This document shows positions 8,976-17,584 of a stretch of 64,000 nt of DNA, piece after piece (position 1 is the first letter of the stretch; the number at the start of each line of letters is the position of its first letter). Origin of the DNA: an uncultured Eubacteriales bacterium (GTDB lineage: Bacteria > Bacillota > Clostridia > Christensenellales > UBA1242); the NCBI GenBank assembly GCA_900551855.1, contig URXM01000001.1, forward strand, positions 62,001 through 126,000. Reading direction: 5' to 3'. The notes under the pieces are model-generated. The model searched no databases and was not told the origin of the DNA. It worked only from the letters and a program-made list of their open reading frames with translations. Position numbers and translations under genes: made by a program.

Positions 8976-9013
8976 AAAAAAAGAATGCATATTTTGCACT
9001 ACATTCTTTTTTT
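8976..9013 (-). terminator. Terminator of the Spo0A-C-like gene
   Basis: Minus-strand stem AAAGAATG / CATTCTTT (9002-9008 with 8981-8987) followed by a T-rich tail, 16 bases past the stop codon. Confidence 0.75.
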
Positions 9014-9028
9014 ATGGTTATTTAAGTT

Positions 9029-9400
9029 TTATAATGCATCTTTATAAAGACCCAAGTTGTAATATTCTGCAACTAGTTTAATGATTTCTGCTGTTGTAGG
9101 TTTGTAGTTAGATTTAAAAACTTCCATGCCATACATTTCATTTATAGATGAGAATCCTTTTGTGTTGTATGTTAAAGTGATGGCATTCTGTATGTTTGCT
9201 TCCACTCTAAATGGATTTTCGACATTGCATCTTTGTGCAACTATTGCAAACAATTTCTTCAAATTGTAAACAAGCATAGGTTGTTCTATAGCGATTTCAA
9301 TAGATTGAACAAGATATGAAAACCCTACCAAATCACATTTTATACCAAGCCTTATAAGAGTAAGTTTTATAATTCTTTGCATATCAGTTTTACTTTCCAT
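9029..9400 (-). CDS. Stand-alone Spo0A C-terminal-like DNA-binding protein
   Basis: The 123 aa align by eye over almost their full length with the C-terminal effector domain of Spo0A, the sporulation master regulator: IIKLTLIRLGIKCDLVGFSYL matches the first helices, the middle NPFRVEANIQNAITLTY corresponds to the recognition-helix region (SRVERAIRHAIEVAW in Bacillus), and the end KPTTAEIIKLVAEYYNL matches KPTNSEFIAMVADKLRL. The CheY-like receiver domain of Spo0A is absent, and there is no upstream ORF that could supply it. It has its own promoter (9443-9470) and terminator, so it looks like an intact small gene and not a fragment. It presumably binds DNA without phosphorylation control; targets are unknown. 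Confidence 0.78.
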   Translation of the reverse strand: MESKTDMQRIIKLTLIRLGIKCDLVGFSYLVQSIEIAIEQPMLVYNLKKLFAIVAQRCNVENPFRVEANIQNAITLTYNTKGFSSINEMYGMEVFKSNYKPTTAEIIKLVAEYYNLGLYKDAL

Positions 9401-9442
9401 CTATTCTACCTTATCCTTAGAGAAATTTTCTTTTACCGACAT

Positions 9443-9470
9443 ATTATATCATAAAACTTCAAAAAAACAA
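9443..9470 (-). promoter_or_regulatory. Promoter of the Spo0A-C-like gene
   Basis: Minus strand TTGTTT (9465-9470), 16-base spacer, TATAAT (9443-9448), giving a leader of about 36 bases with an AAGG-type binding site. Confidence 0.6.
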
Positions 9471-9525
9471 ATAATTTTTCAATATTTTACAAATTTATTT
9501 TTTAGTGCAAAATATATAGTAATCG

Positions 9526-9554
9526 TTGCAGAAAAGTGAAAAAAGAATTATAAT
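9526..9554 (+). promoter_or_regulatory. Promoter of tRNA-Ser and the HTH gene
   Basis: TTGCAG (9526-9531), 17-base spacer, perfect TATAAT (9549-9554), 15 bases before the tRNA 5' end. Confidence 0.75.
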
Positions 9555-9569
9555 ATTACAGAAAAATAT

Positions 9570-9660
9570 GGAGATGTATCAAAGAGGTCGCACTGAGCCG
9601 CACTCGAAATGCGGTTGTCGAGAAATCGGCACGTGGGTTCGAATCCCACCGTCTCCGCCA
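9570..9660 (+). tRNA. tRNA-Ser (anticodon CGA)
   Basis: Acceptor GGAGATG / CGTCTCC, anticodon stem CCGCA / TGCGG around CTCGAAA (CGA), long variable arm as expected for class II, discriminator G, CCA encoded. The 3' end lies only 15 bases before the start codon of the next gene, with no terminator between. Confidence 0.96.
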
Positions 9661-9675
9661 AATAAAAGGGGATAT

Positions 9676-10164
9676 ATGTTTAACTTAAAAGGTATATTTG
9701 GAAAAAAATCTAAGGATAAAGATTTAGAAAAATACATAAAAAAGAATTTAATAAGAACAAAAGGAAAAACAAATAGCCATAAGGCTAAGACTTTTGTTCC
9801 AGAAAACATAACAAACAAAATAGGGTTGAGTTTTTCTCAGACTTTGTTGGATATGATAGATAAGAAAGGTATGACTGATGTGGAATGTTATAAAAGTGCA
9901 AACATAGACAGAAAATTATTTTCAAAAATCAGATGCAACAATGATTATAAACCAAGCAAGGAAACTGTTTTAGCTTTGGCTATTGGACTTAAACTTTCAA
10001 AAGATGAGACCAATGAATTGCTTTTGAGTGCTGGTTATATTCTTTCTCCTAGTATTTTGTCGGATATAATTGTTTTATATTTTATTGAAAACAAGTTGTA
10101 TGATATCAATAATGTTAACATTGCTTTGTATGAACATGGTCAAAAAGTTTTGGGTGCACAATAA
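9676..10164 (+). CDS. HTH-domain protein of a common Clostridia family
   Basis: A 162-aa protein starting at ATG 9676 (AAAAGGGG seven bases upstream). Residues 1-50 are Lys-rich. Residues 50-160 hold a helical domain with an XRE-like core (SFSQTLLDMIDKKGMTDVEC, YKSANIDRKLFSKIR, PSKETVLALAIGLKLSKDE) and a conserved tail ending in YEHGQKVLG. I know this C-terminal domain as a recurrent element in Firmicutes, often fused to macro, kinase or other domains, so a regulatory or adaptor role is likely but the ligand is unknown. An open frame reaches upstream to 9526 through tRNA-Ser; that part is not real. The gene appears to be co-transcribed with the tRNA. Confidence 0.75.
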   Translation: MFNLKGIFGKKSKDKDLEKYIKKNLIRTKGKTNSHKAKTFVPENITNKIGLSFSQTLLDMIDKKGMTDVECYKSANIDRKLFSKIRCNNDYKPSKETVLALAIGLKLSKDETNELLLSAGYILSPSILSDIIVLYFIENKLYDINNVNIALYEHGQKVLGAQ

Positions 10165-10238
10165 AATGTCGTATTTCAAGCGACCTAATGTGTGTTAAGT
10201 TGTATTATAATTCAAAAAAAATAAAGGAGGACAAAGTA

Positions 10239-10622
10239 ATGAAAATAATTATTAGTGAAGAACAAAAAAAACAAGAGCTATTGAAACTAATTGAGAAATG
10301 CAAACTTCTGTTTGGAGATAATTGTGAATACAGTGTTGAAGAAATTGAAAAAATTATCGCAAACTTAAAAGAATTGTTAAAAACAATTGACAATGATAGG
10401 GTAAAAATTATTGCAGAAGTTGCAACATGTGGAATAGGAAAAAAGAAGGCGAAGGTTAATGCTACTTCTCAAAGTAAAATTTTTGACGATGTCTATTGTT
10501 TGACTATTTCATTAAAAGTAATTATAGATATGGCTAAAGTTAATAACATGAAAATCATACATGGATTTAATTTTACTGAAAAACAAATAGATTTGTATAT
10601 TAAAAATTTTATGACAATATAA
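10239..10622 (+). CDS. Hypothetical protein, 127 aa
   Basis: Not recognised. The start is set by AAGGAGG (10224-10230) before ATG 10239. The N-terminal half is a charged helix (Lys/Glu rich, residues 5-55); the rest is mixed alpha/beta with one Cys pair-like spacing (ATCGIG and VYCLTI). A 10689-10712 terminator follows. It lies 74 bases after the HTH gene in the same direction and could be in the same unit. No paralogue in the window. Confidence 0.65.
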   Translation: MKIIISEEQKKQELLKLIEKCKLLFGDNCEYSVEEIEKIIANLKELLKTIDNDRVKIIAEVATCGIGKKKAKVNATSQSKIFDDVYCLTISLKVIIDMAKVNNMKIIHGFNFTEKQIDLYIKNFMTI

Positions 10623-10688
10623 TAAAATTATAATATAATAAAAGATTTTTCTATCGCATTTAATAATTTTGAAATGAGATTGATGTTT

Positions 10689-10712
10689 AAAAGAGCGTTA
10701 TGCTCTTTTTTT
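10689..10712 (+). terminator. Rho-independent terminator
   Basis: Stem AAAAGAGC / GCTCTTTT with loop GTTAT and a T run. Confidence 0.8.
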
Positions 10713-10827
10713 ATTATATTGATGGCAAAACTCAACATTTTTAGCAAAAAAAATTGATTTTTCTTCAAAATTCTATGCATACAATTTTTAAATATAAAAA
10801 TATAATTTATTGTTAAAAGGAGTTATT

Positions 10828-11166
10828 ATGCCATTTATAGTTACAGAGCCACAAAAAATTGAAGGAACGCAGTTGGGATTTTCGGTTTATCCATATCATT
10901 TTGACTTTCAAGATTTCGTTGAAAAAGATAGAAAATTTAATAGCAAGCTTATAATTTTTAAGATGAAAAATTCTCCATTTGTAGAAATTGATAAGGTGTT
11001 GTTTGAAGAAAAATTCTTAAATGAAGAAGTAAAAAGAGAATATGTAAATGAAAGATTAAAGAACTTTATTTCTTCACACCAAGAATATGTTGTTGACAAA
11101 GAAAAAACCGAGAAGTTTTTTGAAAAAAGTGTTTACAAGAGAAATGAAAAAGAAAGATTATTTTAA
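10828..11166 (+). CDS. Hypothetical protein, 112 aa
   Basis: Not recognised. ATG 10828 follows AAAAGGAG (10816-10823). The protein is small, charged and without membrane segments: an N-terminal beta-rich part (residues 1-50) and a Lys/Glu-rich helical tail. It has no clear terminator before comEC, which starts about 80 bases further on with its own promoter-like sequence. Confidence 0.6.
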   Translation: MPFIVTEPQKIEGTQLGFSVYPYHFDFQDFVEKDRKFNSKLIIFKMKNSPFVEIDKVLFEEKFLNEEVKREYVNERLKNFISSHQEYVVDKEKTEKFFEKSVYKRNEKERLF

Positions 11167-11249
11167 ATTTTGATGTTTTGTTAAAAATCATAAAATATTG
11201 AGTTTGTTTGCAAAATTTGGCTGTTTTATGGTATTCTTGTTATATAAAA

Positions 11250-13370
11250 ATGGAATCAAAAAGCAGGAAATTTTTTCATTCAAGACCATTGTTTTATGGT
11301 TTTTTGGCTTTGTTGTTGGCAATTTCAACTTCAAGGTATCTTTTTGATGCAAACCTGAAATATATATTTTTTGTCTTGATAATTTTTTCTTGTTTCATTG
11401 GCTATTGCATATGGATCAAAAAATGGGTGCCAGTTGTCGCAATTTTGTGCATTTTTCTTTTTGGACTAGGGTGGTTTTTTGTTGGAGAAAAGACATTTGA
11501 AGGAAAAATATATGAAGGACAAAGCCAGGTTATAGGCAGAATTTCTGATGATGTAAGTTATTCCTCTTATGGAAACAGTGCTGAAGTTGTTTTAAAAGAT
11601 GTTTACATCAATGGAAACAAAGAGGGGAATATTTCACTTACAATCTACATAGATGACTATAATGATTTGCAAGTCGGAGATATTATAGCTTTTGATGCTG
11701 AAGTAGAAAAAGTTTCTCTTTTTACTTTAAAAAATTTCAACAGTTATTATTATAGAGACAAAACACCGTATACCAGCACTGTTGATGCTGATGATTTTGT
11801 TATTCAAGGCAACAGTGTAAATGCGGACGAAAAATTTCGTTTGGCAATGAAAGATTTGCTTTACAAAAACATGGGCCAGACAAATGGTGCAGTGGCTTAC
11901 GCAGTTCTGTTTGGAGACAAAACTGAAGTTGATGATGATATTTATCAATCTTACAAAACAGCTGGAATAATTCATTTGTTGACAGTTTCTGGTTTGCATG
12001 TTGGTTTTCTTATTGCTCTTTTGGGATTTATTCTTAAAAAATGCAAAGTTAGAGGAATTTACAATTTTATTATTTGTGCAATTTTTATAGGGCTGTATGC
12101 ATATATTTGTGGATTTGCTCCGTCAATTTTGAGAGCAGGCATAATGGGACTTGTTCTTTTGGCGGCAAAACTTTCAGGGAAATGTTATGACAATTTAAAT
12201 ACTTTGGGACTTGCAGGAATTATTATTTTGCTGTTCTCTCCACTTTCCGCATTAGATGTGGGATTTTTGATGAGTTTCTTCTGTGTGCTTGGCATTTTTG
12301 TTGTCACTCCTTGGCTGAGCAAACTTTTCAAGAAAGTTTTTCCAAAAGTTGTTGCAGAATCTTTTGCTGTTTCTATTGGTGCAGAAATAGGGATATTACC
12401 ATTTTTGGCAGTTATATATTCAAATTTAAACATTTTGACATTTTTTATCAATTTGATTGTTATACCAATATTTGCAATTTTGTATCCGTTTCTGTTTGTA
12501 AGTTTGTTTATTTGTGCAATGCTTCCGTTTATGGGATTTTTGCTCAAAATTTGTGGCTGGGGATTTGAAATTATTTACAGAATTGCAGATTTCTTTGGTG
12601 AAACATCTTTGATTTTTGATTTGGAACCATTTGATATATTTTTGGTTGCAGGAGTTTTTGTTTTATTGTTTTTTGTTAGCAAATATTTTATGGCAAACAG
12701 AAAAACAAAAACAATATGTTGTTCTGCAATTCTTGTTTTTTGTGGAATTTTAAGTGCAGTGTTTTTAATTCCGGTCAATATTCAGTCTTCTGTTGTTTAT
12801 GGATACAATTATTCACTTGCTACAGTTATTTTGACGAACGAACAAGGAAACAGCATTATTGTTGATCCTGGTTATAGTACTTACACAAAAAATCTTATAA
12901 AAAGTTCTAATATTAAAAATTTGTCAGCGGCTTTTGTTTTACAAAAATCTTCTGCTTATATTGACACTATAAGAAGCGTTGGAATCGATACAATTATAAG
13001 AAGTGATTCTGGGCAGGGGTATGATGAAGAAGTTGTTGTCAATTTTGATGAGGTGGGAAGTGTTGGTGGCTTTTTGTTTCAATATAAAACATTTGATGAT
13101 AGGCTTATAGGTTTGGAGATTTCTTTTGACAATACAAAAGTGTTTATTCTTAGAGATTTAAAACAAAGTGACGATGCCTTGACTTTTGTATCAAATGAGA
13201 ATTATGATATTGTTATTTTAGGGAAACATGATGAATATGCAGAATATTTTACACAATCACAAATTTTAACTTATTATCAAAATTCGATTTCGCAATCAAG
13301 TTTTGTAGAAAATGGAAATGTTGAATTGTTTGTAAATGACAAAAATTATGTTTGGAGGTGTTTAGATTGA
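11250..13370 (+). CDS. comEC: ComEC/Rec2-family DNA-uptake channel protein with degenerate C-terminal domain
   Basis: ComEC forms the inner-membrane channel for DNA uptake during transformation. The 706 aa have N-terminal membrane segments, an OB/DUF4131-like outer domain (about residues 75-180), and the competence domain whose signature GIIHLLTVSGLHVGFLIALL (about residues 237-256) starts a block of many membrane helices. The last 180 residues should be a metallo-beta-lactamase-like nuclease domain; the opening strand and IIVDPG are seen, but the His-rich HxHxDH motif is missing where expected (NLSAAFVLQKSSAYIDTIRS). I place the start at ATG 11250, with no ribosome binding site and TGGTATTCT 12 bases upstream; in-frame TTG 11208 is the alternative. 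It overlaps holA by TTGA. Confidence 0.85.
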   Translation: MESKSRKFFHSRPLFYGFLALLLAISTSRYLFDANLKYIFFVLIIFSCFIGYCIWIKKWVPVVAILCIFLFGLGWFFVGEKTFEGKIYEGQSQVIGRISDDVSYSSYGNSAEVVLKDVYINGNKEGNISLTIYIDDYNDLQVGDIIAFDAEVEKVSLFTLKNFNSYYYRDKTPYTSTVDADDFVIQGNSVNADEKFRLAMKDLLYKNMGQTNGAVAYAVLFGDKTEVDDDIYQSYKTAGIIHLLTVSGLHVGFLIALLGFILKKCKVRGIYNFIICAIFIGLYAYICGFAPSILRAGIMGLVLLAAKLSGKCYDNLNTLGLAGIIILLFSPLSALDVGFLMSFFCVLGIFVVTPWLSKLFKKVFPKVVAESFAVSIGAEIGILPFLAVIYSNLNILTFFINLIVIPIFAILYPFLFVSLFICAMLPFMGFLLKICGWGFEIIYRIADFFGETSLIFDLEPFDIFLVAGVFVLLFFVSKYFMANRKTKTICCSAILVFCGILSAVFLIPVNIQSSVVYGYNYSLATVILTNEQGNSIIVDPGYSTYTKNLIKSSNIKNLSAAFVLQKSSAYIDTIRSVGIDTIIRSDSGQGYDEEVVVNFDEVGSVGGFLFQYKTFDDRLIGLEISFDNTKVFILRDLKQSDDALTFVSNENYDIVILGKHDEYAEYFTQSQILTYYQNSISQSSFVENGNVELFVNDKNYVWRCLD

Positions 13371-14299
13371 AAACATTAAAAGCAAGATTACAGAAAAAAA
13401 TTGAACCTTGTTATTTGATCCAGGGAGAAGATATACTTTTATATGACAAAGCTTTGGAACTTATAAAAAAGGCGACAAATATTCAACTTGAAGAATTTAA
13501 TCTTTTGTCTTTTGATGATGAAACTTTTAATGGTGATGCTGTGATTGATTCTTGTGAAACTTTGCCTATGGGAAGCGACAAAAAAATTGTTTTGCTTAAA
13601 AATATCACAAAATTGACGGAAAGTTTCAAGAAAAAATTGAAAGATTATCTCAAAAAACCAGTTGAAACAACCTGTTTGATTATTTTTGATTTTTACAACA
13701 AATTTGACTTTATTATAAGTGAAAAAGTTAGTGCAAAAAGATTGGATGATAACAGTTTGTCTGAAATTATCGCTAGTGAATTAAAAAATTATGGAAAAAC
13801 TATAACAAGCGATGCTTGTCAACAATTGATTGAGTCATGTTGCAATTATTATTCTTTGATAAAAAACGAACTTGACAAGTTGATTTCTTGTGACGAACAT
13901 GAAATCACAGTAAAAGTTGTGGACAACATGGTTTGTAAAGAGACAGAATTTACTGTTTTTGAACTCACTGATGCGCTTTCTCGTAGGGATAGTGACAAGG
14001 CAGTTTCTCTTTTAAATCTTATGGAAAAAGATACAAAAACTTTTTCTTTGGTGTTGAATCATTTTAGGAGATTGTTTTTTGTGGCAATTTCTGGACTGGA
14101 CGACAAAGAACTTGCAGAGCTTTTAAATGTCAAAGAATATGCAATTGTAAAAGCTAGAACTTTGGCGAAAAATTTTACTAAATTGCAACTTAAAAACATA
14201 TACGAAATGTTAAATGATGTTGATTTTTATATAAAAAATGGACAAATGCAAATAGAAAATGCTTTGTATTATTTGATTTTTGGCATACTTTATTGTTAA
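13367..14299 (+). CDS. holA: DNA polymerase III delta subunit
   Basis: The delta subunit of the clamp loader opens the sliding clamp. The 310 aa begin MKTLKARLQKKIEPCYLIQGEDILLYDKAL, typical of HolA, followed by the LPMGSDKKIVLLKNI segment and the three-domain helical architecture ending in the C-terminal collar helices. The start is TTG 13367, six bases after GGAGGTG (13354-13360), and overlaps the comEC stop (TTGA), giving translational coupling. The comEC-holA order is conserved widely in Firmicutes, which supports both calls. Confidence 0.93.
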   Translation: MKTLKARLQKKIEPCYLIQGEDILLYDKALELIKKATNIQLEEFNLLSFDDETFNGDAVIDSCETLPMGSDKKIVLLKNITKLTESFKKKLKDYLKKPVETTCLIIFDFYNKFDFIISEKVSAKRLDDNSLSEIIASELKNYGKTITSDACQQLIESCCNYYSLIKNELDKLISCDEHEITVKVVDNMVCKETEFTVFELTDALSRRDSDKAVSLLNLMEKDTKTFSLVLNHFRRLFFVAISGLDDKELAELLNVKEYAIVKARTLAKNFTKLQLKNIYEMLNDVDFYIKNGQMQIENALYYLIFGILYC

Positions 14300-14336
14300 A
14301 ATTGGTTATCAGACTTAATAAAATATTGAGGTTTTT

Positions 14337-14933
14337 ATGGATATAGATGAAATAAAACAAGAATTTTTGGAAATCTTTTATGACAACATTGAAAGAGATG
14401 GTGCAGAAGAGTTGTTAAATTATTTGGAAAAAACTGATTTTTTTACTGCTCCAGCTTCTGGCAGACGCCATTCAAATTTTGAGGGTGGGTTGTGTTTACA
14501 TAGTTTAAATGTTTATAAAAGATATTTAAAATTGCTAAAAAATGAATATGGAGAAAAATGGACAGAAGTTATTTCTCCAGAAAGCGTTGCAATTATTGGT
14601 CTTTTGCATGATATTTGCAAAGTAAACACTTATACGGTTGAAATGAGAAATGTCAAAGTTGACGGTGAATGGAAACAAAAACCATATTACAAATATTACG
14701 ATCCACTGCCATATGGACACGGTGAAAAGTCAGTTTATATGATTTCTGGCTTTATGAAATTGACAAGAGAAGAGGCCATGGCCATAAATTGGCATATGGG
14801 TGCTTTTGACCCTAGAACAAGCAACAATTCAAATATTCTTGCAGATGTTCTTTATCGCTATCCTACTGCATTTTTGTTTCATTTGGCTGATTATATGGCA
14901 ACTTATCTTGATGAAAAGCCTTCTGAAGAATAA
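14337..14933 (+). CDS. HD-domain hydrolase
   Basis: A 198-aa metal-dependent phosphohydrolase. The HD superfamily ligands are all visible: His in LCLHSLNVY (near residue 54), HD in GLLHDICKVN (near residue 85), His in YGHGEKS (near residue 129), His in INWHMGAFD (near residue 151) and the distal Asp in LFHLADYMATY (near residue 183). It resembles the catalytic part of YhaM-like proteins but has no OB nucleic-acid domain, so substrate (nucleotide or RNA) is open. GAGGT precedes ATG 14337; it is 37 bases after holA and may share its transcript. Confidence 0.82.
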   Translation: MDIDEIKQEFLEIFYDNIERDGAEELLNYLEKTDFFTAPASGRRHSNFEGGLCLHSLNVYKRYLKLLKNEYGEKWTEVISPESVAIIGLLHDICKVNTYTVEMRNVKVDGEWKQKPYYKYYDPLPYGHGEKSVYMISGFMKLTREEAMAINWHMGAFDPRTSNNSNILADVLYRYPTAFLFHLADYMATYLDEKPSEE

Positions 14934-15064
14934 TTTTTGATTATTTTATATATTTTTTCATATTTTTGAATATATTTTTATTGAAAAATATCATTTATTT
15001 TGATATTTTTCTTTTATTTTTTGTAAAATTTATATCAAAATGCGTTTTTTTTAACAAAAGGGTA

Positions 15065-15093
15065 TTGACAGTATGGGCGTTTTGCTTTATAAT
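15065..15093 (+). promoter_or_regulatory. Full-consensus promoter of the 800-aa membrane protein
   Basis: TTGACA (15065-15070), 17-base spacer, TATAAT (15088-15093): a perfect sigma-A promoter, followed by GGGAGGTG before ATG 15122. High expression is expected. Confidence 0.88.
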
Positions 15094-15121
15094 TATACCA
15101 AGATAAACGGGAGGTGTTTAT

Positions 15122-17524
15122 ATGAAAATTGAAGCTCAAGGTAGAATGATGAAGAAATCAGATTTTCAAACTTTATGGGATGAAGCTGAAGGCTTGACAT
15201 TTGATGATTCAACAGGTTTGCCTCTTGGAAAAGTTTCTGTTTCAACTGGAATTGGTAAAGGTATAAGTAGATATGTGTTTGTTAAAGATGATGATACAGG
15301 TGCTACTTGTTGTTATCGTCAAAGCAAATTTAATAGTCATTGGAAAGAAAGAGCAAATTCTAATGCTTATTTTGTAAGAAACGCAGTTATCAATGCATCA
15401 AAAGGAGTTATAGAAATTAACAATACCGCTGTTGGTAGTGTTGATGGAACAAACCCTATTAAAGAAGGAGAAACAGATCTTTTGACTAGAGCGTTGACAG
15501 AAATGTGCGACACTAAAAAGAATCCTAATTTGGCAACTGTCTATGATTCTATTAAAAGTAAATTTACTCCTGGAATTTTAGAATTAGATGAAGAAAAAAA
15601 AGAAGAAGTTGAAGAAACACCTGTAAAAATAGAAGATTCAGAAAATGTTTATGCTATAAACTTGTCCGCTGAATCTGTATTGGCTCATCCAATTAAAGCA
15701 ATCACAAAAACAAGAAGAGTGGATACAAGAATGGCTTGGTTGGTAGTTGGACCTCATCCAAATGCAACTAAAGCTGAAAATGGAAAGAAAGGTTTGTATA
15801 TCTTGGATTCTTTGAAGGATGGTGTTGGTGATGATATTAACATTGAATCTTCAGAAGCTATTTTAAGTGCAGGCGGAAAGGTTGTTCGTAGAATTAGACG
15901 CGATAAAAATGGCGAAATGAAGATTGAATACTACAAAGGCAAAGATAAGCGAGCATATTTTGCATTAAGAGCACAAGAAGATCCTGCTACAACCAATATA
16001 AAAGATTGGGCTGACAGATATGGAACAGGAAAAGACGGATTTGACAATCCAAAAGTTGTTGAATTGAAAAACTTGCCTAAAACATATCAAGGAAGAAGAG
16101 TTCTTACTTCAGTTTCAGCTGGGTTTTTGGCTTTGACATTGATGGTTGGAGTTGGCTATCATGCTTATGCAGCTTATCGTGCTGATGTTCAAGCTAGAAA
16201 TGAAGCAATTGTTCAAGTTTATGATGCAGTTCCAAATGAAGCAAGCAAAGCAGAAGAATTTGGTGCTACACAGATGCAAGGTCTTATAGATGGACTTGGC
16301 GGAAACTTGTTGAATTATTCTTATGCAGGATCTGGTTTGGCAACAGGCGCTTCTGTTGGAAATATTAATAATATTAATTTTGCTGGAATTGAAATTTATG
16401 AACAACAAGAACTTGGAAGCTACAATGGACAAATCATCGGATTAAACAAATACGATTACACTCTTGACACAATTAGAGGGGCTTTTGAAGAACTTGGAAG
16501 ACAAGTTGCATCAGAAGCAGATGCAAACAATTATGTTGTTGCTACAAGAGAATCTGAAAATGCTGACATATCTATTAGATTCATTTATGGTGTAGTTGAT
16601 CCTCATTCTGCAGCATCTTCACTTCTTAACAAAGATAATATGATTGATTATCTTGAATCAAAATATAAAGGCATGTATGACAGTGTTTCTGTTGATGATG
16701 TTGTTGAAACAGCTGTATCTGCATATGAAGCTGGATACAATGACAAAGCAACAGAATTGGTTATTGCAAATCCTGACATCGTAATTGATTCTAGTGAAAT
16801 CCCTGTTGTAGATTATGAAGATTCTAGAGTTCAAAGTGCTGTTGCTGCAACAGTTGCAAAACTTTCAGAAAATGCAAAAGAATACAGTGCTGCAGAAATT
16901 AACCTTGCTTATAGTTCTTATCAAGATCAAATTATTTTCGCAAACACTACAGATGGTTTGTATCTCTTCAAAATTGATTTGACAAATGGTGGAAAAGATA
17001 CATCTGAAATCACATCAAATGAAGACATGATCACAAAAATCACTAATGCTGACAACTGTGTTGAAAGTGTTCAACTTGATGCTCTTATTAAGAGATTAAA
17101 TCTTACAAAAGCACTCGATCATTTGAAGAAAACTTATGCAAATGAAAATGCAGTTACAGATCCTCAATTCTATGTTTCTGGACAAATCCCAACACAATCA
17201 AAAGATGACCTTGATAAATTGGAAATTTCTCCAAGAATTACTGTTGTGAGCGACAATGGTGGAAGAATTGAAGAAGAAAACTACGACATTGTTAGAACTA
17301 ATATTGGTGACGGCGTTGCAATTAGTGAAATGGTTGCACTTTCAGTATTTGGAGATGCTGTTTCAGATAGATATCCAACTTGCGAAAGAATTTCTAGAGA
17401 GGCTGATGAAGTTGTATATGAAAACAATGATTTGACTGTTGATGAAGGAAATGTATTGGAAGAAAATACAGCAACAGTAGTTTCAAAGAAAAGTACAGTT
17501 AAAGATACTGAAAGAACATTATAA
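15122..17524 (+). CDS. Large single-pass membrane protein of unknown function, 800 aa
   Basis: Not recognised. Residues 1-320 are predicted cytoplasmic and mixed alpha/beta, with an acidic linker near residues 155-175. One membrane helix lies near residues 328-350 (VSAGFLALTLMVGVGYHAYAAY). About 450 residues follow outside the membrane, rich in Asn/Asp/Ser/Thr and without Cys-rich or known cell-wall motifs. There is no N-terminal signal peptide, so the helix acts as an internal anchor. The gene stands alone between a full-consensus promoter and a strong terminator, as for an abundant protein. Function is unknown; a trans-membrane link between cytoplasm and envelope is the simplest reading. 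Confidence 0.72.
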   Translation: MKIEAQGRMMKKSDFQTLWDEAEGLTFDDSTGLPLGKVSVSTGIGKGISRYVFVKDDDTGATCCYRQSKFNSHWKERANSNAYFVRNAVINASKGVIEINNTAVGSVDGTNPIKEGETDLLTRALTEMCDTKKNPNLATVYDSIKSKFTPGILELDEEKKEEVEETPVKIEDSENVYAINLSAESVLAHPIKAITKTRRVDTRMAWLVVGPHPNATKAENGKKGLYILDSLKDGVGDDINIESSEAILSAGGKVVRRIRRDKNGEMKIEYYKGKDKRAYFALRAQEDPATTNIKDWADRYGTGKDGFDNPKVVELKNLPKTYQGRRVLTSVSAGFLALTLMVGVGYHAYAAYRADVQARNEAIVQVYDAVPNEASKAEEFGATQMQGLIDGLGGNLLNYSYAGSGLATGASVGNINNINFAGIEIYEQQELGSYNGQIIGLNKYDYTLDTIRGAFEELGRQVASEADANNYVVATRESENADISIRFIYGVVDPHSAASSLLNKDNMIDYLESKYKGMYDSVSVDDVVETAVSAYEAGYNDKATELVIANPDIVIDSSEIPVVDYEDSRVQSAVAATVAKLSENAKEYSAAEINLAYSSYQDQIIFANTTDGLYLFKIDLTNGGKDTSEITSNEDMITKITNADNCVESVQLDALIKRLNLTKALDHLKKTYANENAVTDPQFYVSGQIPTQSKDDLDKLEISPRITVVSDNGGRIEEENYDIVRTNIGDGVAISEMVALSVFGDAVSDRYPTCERISREADEVVYENNDLTVDEGNVLEENTATVVSKKSTVKDTERTL

Positions 17525-17532
17525 TAATAAAT

Positions 17533-17566
17533 AAAAAGACACTTCAAAACGAAGTGCCTTTTTTTA
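17533..17566. terminator. Bidirectional terminator
   Basis: Stem AAAAAGACACTTC / GAAGTGCCTTTTT (one A-C mismatch) with A and T runs on either side. It serves the 800-aa gene and the convergent flavodoxin. Confidence 0.8.
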
Positions 17567-17584
17567 TTTATGTGAAATAAAGTT

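Noticed and set aside
9218..9224. TTCGACA, a reverse 0A-box-like sequence in the Spo0A-C-like gene
   Set aside because: A single seven-base match inside coding sequence is expected by chance and is not near a promoter.
9526..9675. N-terminal extension of the HTH protein
   Set aside because: The extension runs through the -35/-10 region and the whole of tRNA-Ser; the ATG at 9676 has a proper ribosome binding site.
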